A DNA stretch of 64,000 nt from Thermus hydrothermalis (GTDB lineage: Bacteria; Deinococcota; Deinococci; Deinococcales; Thermaceae): contig NZ_JAKTNT010000001.1 in NCBI RefSeq assembly GCF_022760925.1, positions 42,634 through 106,633 of the forward strand. Reading direction: 5' to 3'. Each line of letters opens with the position of its first letter. Within the stretch, counting starts at the first letter, position 1. A model generated the notes under the pieces. The model had not been told where the DNA came from. It was given only the letters and a program-made list of their open reading frames with translations, and did not search any database. Below, piece by piece: positions 1-6,838 of the stretch. A program made the translations under genes and the position numbers.

Positions 1-1
1 C

Positions 2-1234
2 CTCCCCCACCCGCAGATCCTCCCCGCGGTGCGCAACGGGCAGATCCAGATGGGGGAGGTCCTCATGTCCCTCCTCGCCAACGAAAACCCCCTCTTCAAC
101 CTGGACTCCATCCCCTTCGTGGCCATGAGCTACGAAGGGGCGCAGCGGCTTTACCAAGCCCAGCGGCCCGAGGTGGAGCGGTGGCTCGCCCAGCGGGGGG
201 TGGTCTTCCTCTACGCCGTGCCCTGGCCGCCCCAGGGGCTTTACACCAAGAAGCCCGTCCAGTCCGCCCAGGACCTCCAGGGGATCCGCTTCCGCGCCTA
301 TAACCCCGCCACGGCCCGGCTGGCGGAGCTCCTGGGCATGACCCCCGTGCAGGTGGAGGCGGCGGACATCCCCCAAGCCTTCGCCACGGGCATCGTGGAG
401 GCCATGATCACCTCCCCCGTCACGGGGGTGGACAGCCAGGCCTGGGACTTCGCCCGCTACTTCTACGACGTGAAGGCCTGGATTCCCAAGAACATGGGGG
501 TCATCGGCCGCCGGGCCTTTGAGAGCCTCTCCCCCCAGGACCGGGAAGCCCTCCTGCAGGCGGCCAAGCGGGCGGAGAAACGGGGCTGGCGGCTAAGCCA
601 AGAGCAGGAGGAGAAGGCGCTAAAGACCCTGGAGAGCCGGGGCATGCAGGTGGTGAAGCCCTCGCCCCAGCTCCTCGCCGACCTCAAGAAGGTGGGCGGG
701 ACCATGATCGTGGAGTGGCAACGCCAGGCGGGGGCCACAGGGGTGAAGGTCTACCGGCAGTACCTCGGCCGAATGAGCCTCCTATTTCGCCTGGCAGAAC
801 TCCTCGCGGCCCTCATGGGCCTTTTCGTCCTCCTGGTGATCCTGGCCCAGGTGGTGGAGCGCTTCCTCGGCTTCGTGGTCCCCTCGGCCCTGGAGCTCGC
901 CGGCTACGCCACCGCTGGCCTCATCTTCCTGGGCCTCGCCCCCACCCTGCGGGCCGGGGGGCACATCCGGGTGGGGCTCCTCCTGGAGCGGCTTCCCCCA
1001 GGGCCCAGGCGGGCCGTGGAGGCGGGGGCTCTCCTCCTGGGCCTTTTGGCGAGCCTCTTCGCCGCCTACCACGCCTGGGCCAAGGCGGCGGAGAGCTACC
1101 GCTATGGCGACCTGGCCCCGGGGCTACTCCCCTTGCCCCTATGGCTGCCGCAGGGTTTTCTAGCCCTGGGGCTTAGCTTTTTCGCCTTAGGCCTCCTGGA
1201 AGCCTTCCTGAAGGCGGCGAGGAGGGAAAGGTGA
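2..1234 (+). CDS. TRAP transporter substrate-binding protein (5'-truncated) fused in frame to small membrane subunit
   Basis: The 5' end lies outside the window; the frame is open from base 2. Roughly the first 257 visible codons match a DctP-type periplasmic solute receptor (ligand-binding segment around GLYTKKPVQSAQDLQGIRFR, then the usual C-terminal helices). From the ATG at 773 the protein becomes a DctQ-type small subunit with four hydrophobic segments. In this genome dctP and dctQ would be expected to overlap as ATGA. Here CGAATGA occurs at 770-776, and removing one A would restore CGA TGA, a dctP stop overlapping the dctQ start. The fusion therefore looks like a one-base insertion (or a sequencing error). 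A tethered receptor would be unusual, so function is doubtful. The substrate cannot be told from sequence. The dctM gene follows with a GTGA overlap. Confidence 0.75.
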   Translation, partial: LPHPQILPAVRNGQIQMGEVLMSLLANENPLFNLDSIPFVAMSYEGAQRLYQAQRPEVERWLAQRGVVFLYAVPWPPQGLYTKKPVQSAQDLQGIRFRAYNPATARLAELLGMTPVQVEAADIPQAFATGIVEAMITSPVTGVDSQAWDFARYFYDVKAWIPKNMGVIGRRAFESLSPQDREALLQAAKRAEKRGWRLSQEQEEKALKTLESRGMQVVKPSPQLLADLKKVGGTMIVEWQRQAGATGVKVYRQYLGRMSLLFRLAELLAALMGLFVLLVILAQVVERFLGFVVPSALELAGYATAGLIFLGLAPTLRAGGHIRVGLLLERLPPGPRRAVEAGALLLGLLASLFAAYHAWAKAAESYRYGDLAPGLLPLPLWLPQGFLALGLSFFALGLLEAFLKAARRER

Positions 1235-2481
1235 ACCTCCTCGAAGCCAGCCTCGCCCTCATCCTCACCCTCCTGGAGCTTGGGGTGTACGTGGGGCTTG
1301 CCCTCCTCCTGGTGGGCCTCCTGGCCCTCGCCCTCTACACCTAGGCCCCCCTTGGGCCCAACCTGGCCACGGCCCTCTGGACGGCCACCTCGGGCTGGAG
1401 CCTGGCCGCCCTTCCCCTCTTCGTCTGGATGGGGGAGGTCCTCTATCGGTCCCTCCTGGCCCAGGGGCTTTTCCAGGGGCTTGCCCCGCTCCTCTCCCGG
1501 CTCACCGGGGGGCTCCTCCACGGGAACGTGGTGGCGAGCGCCCTCTTCGCCGCCGTCATCGGTTCCTCCGCCGCCACCACGGCCACGGTGAACCGCTTCA
1601 CCCTGCCCGAGCTCCTGCGGCGGGGCTACCCCAAGCCCCTCGCCCTGGGCTCCCTGGCGGGGGCGGGCACCCTGGGCTTCCTTATCCCCCCGAGCGTCAT
1701 CATGATCGCCTACGGGGTGATGGCGGAGGTGTCCGCGGCCCGGCTCTTCATGCTCACGGTGGCCCTCCTCGCCCTAAGGCACCGGGACGCCTTGCCGAGG
1801 GAGCCCTCGAGGCCCCTCGGGGAAACCCTCCTGGGCCTCCTAAAGGTGGGCCCCGTACTCCTCCTCATCCTCCTCGTCCTGGGCTCCATCTACCTTGGGG
1901 TCGCCACCCCCACGGAGGCGGCGGCCATCGGTGTAGTGGGGGCCTTCCTCCTCGCCGCCCTCTGCCGGGAACTCTCCCCTTCCCTCTCCTTTGAAAGCCT
2001 CTTGGGAGCCGTGCGTACCACCAGCATGATCGGCCTCATCTTGGCGGGGGCTGGGGTGCTCACCCTGGCCATGGGCTTCACGGGCATCCCCCGGGCCCTG
2101 GCCGCCTGGGCGGCCGAGGCCGGGGTCACGCCAATAGCCCTCATCTTCTTCCTAACCCTGGTCTACATCGTCCTGGGCTGGTTCCTGGACGGCATCTCCA
2201 TCGTGGTCCTCACCATCAGCGTGATCCTGCCCGTGGTGAAGGCCATCGGTGTGGACCCCCTGTGGTTTGGCATCTACCTGGTGATTATGGTGGAACTCGC
2301 CCAGATCACGCCGCCCGTGGGCTTCAACCTCTTCGTCCTCCAGTCCCTGACCGGGGAGGACCTCGTCCGCATCGCCCGGTATAGCCTCCCCTTTATGGGG
2401 GTCCTCCTCCTCATGGTGGCCCTCCTGGTGGCCTTCCCCGAACTGGCCACCTGGCTACCCCGGACCATGACGGGAGGCTAA
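1231..2481 (+). pseudogene. TRAP transporter large permease dctM, interrupted by in-frame TAG
   Basis: The GTG at 1231 overlaps the previous stop. About 37 codons of a typical DctM N-terminus (ASLALILTLLELGVYVGLAL) run to an in-frame TAG at 1342-1344. The same frame is then open to 2481 with DctM features: GSSAATTATVNRFTLPE, GTLGFLIPPSVIMIAYG and TPTEAAAIG. A second lesion is likely. After the sequence AEVSAARLFM the expected helix of about 14 residues (the usual GxxPGLLL segment) is missing, as if lost between two LFM-encoding repeats. Downstream translation could restart at ATG 1429, but that product would lack the first transmembrane segments. The TRAP system is probably non-functional. 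Confidence 0.8.
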
Positions 2482-2623
2482 GGCCTGGCGGCACGAGCTC
2501 GCCATCTGGCGGATGGTATCGCCCCTTGGGGAAACCTTCCTGTAGGCAGCTCCTCGGCATCTTGACTCCAACAAGCGGAATGCCTTCGTGTGCTACTTGA
2601 TCTCCAGGGTCAGATGCGCAAAA

Positions 2624-2663
2624 AGAGGGGGTGCTATGAAGCTTAACCGTGAGCACCCCCTTT
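2624..2663 (+). terminator. Rho-independent-type hairpin
   Basis: A perfect 9-bp stem (GGGGGTGCT at 2627-2635, AGCACCCCC at 2652-2660) is flanked by A residues on the left and TTT on the right. It could act in either direction. It lies about 145 bp after dctM and just before the transposase relic. Confidence 0.55.
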
Positions 2664-2697
2664 AACCACCTTGATTCCAAAGGTCCTTGAAGGCTAA

Positions 2698-3064
2698 GAC
2701 CTCGCCAAAGACTACCTGGCCAGCAAAACCCTCCTCAAACCCCTCTTCCCCTCTCTACCCCACCTCTCCCGCTTCTACCGCGTCCTCCAAAAAGCCGCCC
2801 GCCTCCCCGCCCTCCTGGCCCAACGCCTGGAAGGCGGACCCGGCCTCCCCCAAGGGGTGGACCGCAAACCCCTACCCCTAGTCCACGGCCACCGCATCCA
2901 CACCCGCTCCTTCCCCCACGTAGCCATCGGCGTGGGCCCTTTGGATTTGCTGGGCTTGTCCTGGGGGTGGTGATGAACGAGCGGGGACGCTTCTTTCGCT
3001 TCGCCCTTTTGCCCAGGAACGTTCGGGAGAAGTGGAGCGAGGGGCTATTGGAAGGTATGAATTT
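2698..3064 (+). pseudogene. DDE transposase remnant (IS4-like), frameshifted
   Basis: There is no start codon: TAA at 2695 precedes the reading frame. Frame 1 reads LAKDYLASKTLLKPLFP...VDRKPLPLVHGHRIHTRSFP...GPLDLLGLSWGW to a stop at 2971. The match resumes in another frame near 2967 as MNERGRFFRFALLPRNVREKW, so a one-base change near 2965 splits it. The layout (variable helix-rich part, then a LVDG-like strand and an NERGRFFRF strand) suits the core of an IS4-type transposase; the family is assigned from memory. Both ends of the element are missing. It shows that insertion sequences have been active between dctM and the next toxin-antitoxin pair. Confidence 0.55.
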
Positions 3065-3092
3065 CGGCAAACCAAGAAACCCTGAGTTGGGA

Positions 3093-3098
3093 TATACT
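3093..3098 (+). promoter_or_regulatory. -10 hexamer TATACT of the AbrB/PIN operon
   Basis: TATACT ends 6 nt before the ATG at 3105, so transcription would start at or next to the start codon (leaderless). No good -35 box is seen. Confidence 0.5.
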
Positions 3099-3104
3099 GA
3101 AACC

Positions 3105-3347
3105 ATGGAACTGGCCAAGCTTAGCCGAAAGGGCCAACTCTCCATTCCCAAGCGCCTCCTCAGGGCCATGGGCGTGGAGGGGGAAGCTTACTTCCTAGTG
3201 GAGCTCGCCCCCGAAGGGGGGCTCCTCTTGCGCCCCGCCGGGGTCTACCCTCTGGAGGTGTACACGGAAAGGCGCCTCCAGGAGCTCCTGGCAGAGGACG
3301 CCCTTACCGAAGAGGAACGGGCCCGCCTTGCCGCAATCCCCCGCTAA
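3105..3347 (+). CDS. AbrB-family antitoxin
   Basis: Eighty residues. The N-terminal half is a SpoVT/AbrB swapped-hairpin DNA-binding domain (MELAKLSRKGQLSIPKRLLRAM); the C-terminal half (ERRLQELLAEDALTEEERARLAAI) is the helical tail that usually binds the toxin. The ATG at 3105 is preferred over the longer upstream frame because the upstream part encodes transposase relic sequence, and because a -10 box sits exactly 6 nt before this ATG. It overlaps the PIN toxin start by 20 nt, the usual coupling of a VapBC-like operon. It should neutralise the toxin and repress the shared promoter. Confidence 0.85.
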   Translation: MELAKLSRKGQLSIPKRLLRAMGVEGEAYFLVELAPEGGLLLRPAGVYPLEVYTERRLQELLAEDALTEEERARLAAIPR

Positions 3348-3783
3348 GCTCCGCCGCCTTTTTCTAGACGCCAACGTCCTCTTCGCCGCTTGTTGGCAAG
3401 CGGGAAGGGCGCGGGCTCTTCTGGAGCTAGCGCCCAAAGTGGGCTTAGAGCTCCTCACCTCCGCCCACGCCCTGGAGGAGGCCCGGCGCAACCTGGAGGC
3501 GAAACGGCTGGAGGCCCTGGAGTACCTTCAGGTCCTTCGGGAAAGCGTGCGGCCGGTTCCTGAGGCTCCTTGGAGCTTGGTGCAAAAAGCCTTAGCGAAA
3601 GGTCTTACCTTGGAGGATGCACCGATCCTGGCGGCCGCCTGGAGCGCTCGTGCGAATGCCCTGGTTACCGGTGACCGACGCCATTTCGGGCACCTTATGG
3701 GCAAAAAGGTGGGAACGGTCTGGGTGCTTTCCCTGAGGGAGTCCTTGGAGTTGGTTCTGGACCTCCTGGAGAGCCAGGGGTGA
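3328..3783 (+). CDS. PIN-domain ribonuclease toxin
   Basis: This 151-residue protein starts with TTG inside the end of the antitoxin gene. PIN features are visible: LFLDANVLFAA (first acidic residue), a central Glu in the AHALEEARRN helix, and LTLEDAPILAAAW followed by ALVTGDRRHF (later acidic residues). Proteins of this type are Mg-dependent RNases acting as toxins. The gene is intact, unlike the second PIN gene at 16647. A 20-nt overlap with the AbrB gene indicates translational coupling. The RNA target cannot be inferred. Confidence 0.85.
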   Translation: MPQSPAKLRRLFLDANVLFAACWQAGRARALLELAPKVGLELLTSAHALEEARRNLEAKRLEALEYLQVLRESVRPVPEAPWSLVQKALAKGLTLEDAPILAAAWSARANALVTGDRRHFGHLMGKKVGTVWVLSLRESLELVLDLLESQG

Positions 3784-3871
3784 GGAAAGCTTTGGGACGA
3801 GGGGTTTGCGGGGTCCCGTAGGCCCTGAAGTTCCCCCTGGCCCACCGAGGAGGAAGGGAGAAGCCTTGGGC

Positions 3872-4261
3872 ATGGCAAGATCCCTCCGCCTGGCGGTCTT
3901 TCTGCTCCTGGGGGGCTTAACTTACGGCCAAAGATTGGGCAAACCCCTGGGGGCTGACTGGAACGCCATCTCCCAAGATCTCTTGGCGACCGGGGCGGCA
4001 CCCGACACGCTCGGGGAAAGACCTCCCTTGGAGCGCCTCCTCCTTGGGCCCTTGCCTGAGGGTTACCAAGGGTTTTCCCTTTCCGTGGGGCTTCTCCGTT
4101 GGAGCGTGCCCTGGACCTTCGCCGGGGCCTTGGAGGGGCTCGTGGTGGCCGATTCTTTATGGCAGGGCTTCTGGCTCACCAACGCCCTCTGGGCCGCAGA
4201 GGACGGAGGCATCGCCCTGGTGTTCTTCCTCGAGCGCAGAGCGCCTTTCAAACCCTCATAG
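3872..4261 (+). CDS. Hypothetical exported or membrane protein
   Basis: The ATG at 3872 gives 129 residues starting with a signal-peptide-like segment (MARSLRLAVFLLLGGLTYGQ). AGGAAGGGAG 12 nt upstream can serve as a ribosome-binding site; the longer upstream frame is rejected because it is Pro/Gly-rich without a site. A hydrophobic stretch near the C-terminus (TNALWAAEDGGIALVFFLE) could be membrane-associated. No family is recognised. It is the first of five co-directional genes of unknown role that end at 6838. Confidence 0.5.
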   Translation: MARSLRLAVFLLLGGLTYGQRLGKPLGADWNAISQDLLATGAAPDTLGERPPLERLLLGPLPEGYQGFSLSVGLLRWSVPWTFAGALEGLVVADSLWQGFWLTNALWAAEDGGIALVFFLERRAPFKPS

Positions 4262-4288
4262 GTACGGTGCAAACCCCTCAAGGAACGG

Positions 4289-4642
4289 GTGAAGAGGCAA
4301 CTTGTCGCCCTGGAAGAGCGGTTCACACGCCGCAAGGCGCCCTTACTGAAGGCCCTGGAGGAGTACCAGAAGGTGCTCGCCCACCTGGAGAACCTTCGGG
4401 CGGAAGGGCGCTACCCCGAGGGCGCCCTCCGGGCGGCCCTTGCCCGGGAGGAGCTTAGGATCGCCTACGTCAAGGGGGAGCTTGCCCGCCTCGAGGAGGC
4501 CCACCGCCTCCAGGTGGCCAAGCGCCTCACCCGGGCCCGGGTCAAGGCCGCCCGCCTAGCGGCCCTGGCCCAAGCAGAGGAGGCCTTGGACGACCTCTTC
4601 CCCCTGCCGCAAAAGGAGGAAGGCCATGCCCCTGCTCTTTAG
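4289..4642 (+). CDS. Hypothetical coiled-coil protein
   Basis: This 117-residue, almost wholly helical, highly charged protein starts with GTG. Heptad-like patterns run through most of the length (LKALEEYQKVLAHLENL, ELARLEEAHRLQVAKRL). No catalytic motif is seen. It overlaps the next gene by 17 nt, so it is probably translated together with the membrane protein that follows and may be a cytoplasmic partner for it. No family is recognised. Confidence 0.6.
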   Translation: MKRQLVALEERFTRRKAPLLKALEEYQKVLAHLENLRAEGRYPEGALRAALAREELRIAYVKGELARLEEAHRLQVAKRLTRARVKAARLAALAQAEEALDDLFPLPQKEEGHAPAL

Positions 4643-5582
4643 CCTGCGCAACATGCGCGCCTACTGGATCGGAAAGCGGGACGGGAGGAATTTCGCCAAG
4701 AAGCACGCCAGCCTCGCCTACCTCACGCCAAGCCCCTTCCCCCAGGAGCTCGCCGAGCGCTTCCGGCGCTGGATGGAGGGGGTGGCGGGGCGGTACCTGC
4801 GGCTTAGGGCCAGGCTGGAGGAGCGGCTAGAGGTGGTCCGCCACCAGCGGAAGGCCCTCACCCGGGTGGTGGGCCAGGACGAACCCACCCCGGAAGTCTT
4901 CGCCCACATGTGGGGCTACGCCGGGCGGTACGGGCTCCTCGGAGCGGTGCTCGCCGCCGAGCTCGTCTACAACAAGCTCGCCATGGACACCCTAGAGCTC
5001 TCCCAGCTAGAGGCCTACATCGTGGCCTCCATCGCCACCTTGGTCATGTTCTGGCTTGGGCACGAGGCGGGCAACCAGTTCCGGAAGGGCAACGTGCCCC
5101 TCGCCCTGGGCATGGCGGTCTTGCCGGCCCTGATGGCGGTGAGCTTCGCCGCCCTCCGCACGGAGTTCACCCGGCGCATGGCCCAGATCAACGGGGACCC
5201 CCTCCCCTCCCCCTGGGCCCTGCCGGCCCTTTTGGTCTTGGGCCTGGCCCTCGTGGCCTTCACCTTCTTCCTGGGCTACAAGAGCCCCCACGAACGGGAG
5301 GTGCTCATGCGGAAGCTCTTCCTCACCGCCCGGAAGGAGAGGCGGCTTGCGGAGCACCTAGAGGCCCTACACCGGCACACGGAGCGCGCCCTGGACCAGC
5401 TCCTCGCCCACTACCGGGAGGAGGTGGCCGCCTACTGGCGGGGGTTCGCCCGGGCCTGGCCCGCCTGGGACCCGGCCCCCGAGTTCGTGGGATACGTGCC
5501 CCCCTTGAACCGCCCCGAGCTCCCACCCCTCACCCACGAGGCCCCGAGCGACCCCCTGACGCAAGAGGTGCGGGCGGGATGA
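4626..5582 (+). CDS. Membrane protein with four transmembrane segments and helical arms
   Basis: The protein has 318 residues. A basic helical N-terminus (about 1-85) is followed by hydrophobic segments near residues 100-118, 128-148, 155-178 and 195-220, then a charged helical region (EVLMRKLFLTARKERRLAEHLEALHRHTERALDQ) and a Pro-rich tail. Both soluble parts are likely coiled coils, which suits assembly with the coiled-coil protein encoded just upstream. It overlaps its neighbours on both sides (17 nt upstream, ATGA downstream). No family is recognised. Confidence 0.65.
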   Translation: MPLLFSLRNMRAYWIGKRDGRNFAKKHASLAYLTPSPFPQELAERFRRWMEGVAGRYLRLRARLEERLEVVRHQRKALTRVVGQDEPTPEVFAHMWGYAGRYGLLGAVLAAELVYNKLAMDTLELSQLEAYIVASIATLVMFWLGHEAGNQFRKGNVPLALGMAVLPALMAVSFAALRTEFTRRMAQINGDPLPSPWALPALLVLGLALVAFTFFLGYKSPHEREVLMRKLFLTARKERRLAEHLEALHRHTERALDQLLAHYREEVAAYWRGFARAWPAWDPAPEFVGYVPPLNRPELPPLTHEAPSDPLTQEVRAG

Positions 5583-6298
5583 TCCCTTGGGTCTTGAGCC
5601 TAGCCCTCACCCTGCCCTTTGGCGGGCAGGTCCAGGACTTCCAGGTGCTGGTGGCCCTGGGATGCAGCGCCCCCCGTCACGTGCAAAACGCCTACCGGGA
5701 GGCACTGGCCCACGAGGTCCTGCCCCGCCTGGCGGAGAGGCTTCTCAACGAACGGATACGCCTCACCCTGGCCCCCATCACGGGGCGGAGCTACACCGCC
5801 CCCGTGCGGGTCCTGGAAACGCCGGACCCCCTTTCCACCCCCCGGTTCAAGCTGGAAAAGGAAAAGGCCCTCTGGCAGAGGCGGGCCCTCGAGGCCTTTG
5901 ACGAGCTCCGCAGGCGGGCCACCGCCGAGTGCACCAAGGGCACGGAGATCGTGGCCGCCCTAAAGGCGGCTGGGGAGCGGGCCAGGGGCAGGGGGCGCAT
6001 CCTGGTCCTGGCCCACGGATTTGAGCAGTCCGAGCTGGTGAACCTTTACGATTACCGGCTCAAGCTGGAAAGGCCCGAGGTGCGCAAAACCCTGCTAGAG
6101 CGGACAAAGCAACGGCTGGGATTACCTAACCTAAGGGGCCAGGAGGTCTGCATCGCCGGCATCACCGCAGGCCACGACAACAACGCCAACGCCCGGCTCA
6201 CCACCTCCATCAAGGCCTTTTGGGAAGAGCTTATCGCCGCTTCCGGAGGGAGGCTTGTGGGCTACGGCGCCTCCCCCCGGCTCTACCCCTTCCTATAG
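5579..6298 (+). CDS. Predicted exported protein, possibly von Willebrand factor A-like
   Basis: This 239-residue protein starts in an ATGA overlap. The N-terminus MIPWVLSLALTLPFGGQ is a short hydrophobic segment consistent with export. The pattern of a strand (FQVLVALGCSA) followed by a long amphipathic helix, and later ILVLAHGFEQSELVNLYDY and VCIAGITAGHD, resembles a VWA Rossmann fold. The metal-site DxSxS sequence is not clear: GCSAP stands in its place. The assignment is tentative. The gene lies between a membrane protein and a HEPN-like protein and may form an envelope complex with them. Confidence 0.5.
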   Translation: MIPWVLSLALTLPFGGQVQDFQVLVALGCSAPRHVQNAYREALAHEVLPRLAERLLNERIRLTLAPITGRSYTAPVRVLETPDPLSTPRFKLEKEKALWQRRALEAFDELRRRATAECTKGTEIVAALKAAGERARGRGRILVLAHGFEQSELVNLYDYRLKLERPEVRKTLLERTKQRLGLPNLRGQEVCIAGITAGHDNNANARLTTSIKAFWEELIAASGGRLVGYGASPRLYPFL

Positions 6299-6301
6299 GC
6301 C

Positions 6302-6838
6302 ATGGCCGCAGTCTGGAAACGCACGGGAGATCCGCTTGGGGACTTTATCCGGCTCATCCTCCTCCTGGAGGAAGCCCTGGAGCGGCTCGGGGCTCCCCCT
6401 GAGGCCACCCTGGGGGCCAAGCTCCACTCGGGGGCCGCCCTGGCTTTTTTCCAGAGCTACCCCGATGGGGAGGAGGTGCGGGCCAGGCTTTGGCGGCTCG
6501 TGGAGGTGCGGAACGCCGTCCTGCACGAGCGGGCGGAGGTCCCCCCTTGGGCCTTTGAAGAGGGAGAGGCCCTCCTCCGCCGGATGCTTCTCGCCCTGGA
6601 GAGGCAGGGGTTCTACGAAAGGGGGGAGCTTGCCGAGCGGGTGGCCTTCCTTCAGGCCCCGCCCCCGCCCGAGCCCGCGCCTATCCTCGAGGCCATCCCC
6701 CCGGAGGAGGCGCGGGTCCCCGAACCCTTGCGGGAAAGGCCCAAACGGCCCTGGTGGGCCCTCCGCCTTCCCCTGCCCATTCCCGCGCGGGCCCTTCCCA
6801 GAAGGCTCCTCCCCGTGCCCAAGCGTAGGCTCCGCTAG
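6302..6838 (+). CDS. HEPN-like protein with R-x4-H motif
   Basis: The protein has 178 residues. The first 105 are helical and contain VEVRNAVLHE: Arg70 and His75 form an Rx4H motif embedded in a helix, as in HEPN ribonuclease or nucleotide-binding domains. The remainder is Pro-rich and ends in a basic stretch (PKRPWWALRLPLPIPARALPRRLL) that could bind membrane or nucleic acid. It is the last gene of the cluster and its stop overlaps the convergent can1 stop by 4 nt. Whether the HEPN fold is catalytic cannot be judged from one motif. Confidence 0.5.
   Translation: MAAVWKRTGDPLGDFIRLILLLEEALERLGAPPEATLGAKLHSGAALAFFQSYPDGEEVRARLWRLVEVRNAVLHERAEVPPWAFEEGEALLRRMLLALERQGFYERGELAERVAFLQAPPPPEPAPILEAIPPEEARVPEPLRERPKRPWWALRLPLPIPARALPRRLLPVPKRRLR

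Noticed and set aside
2967..3104. N-terminal extension of the AbrB antitoxin
   Set aside because: The extra residues match the transposase relic, and the promoter box points to ATG 3105.
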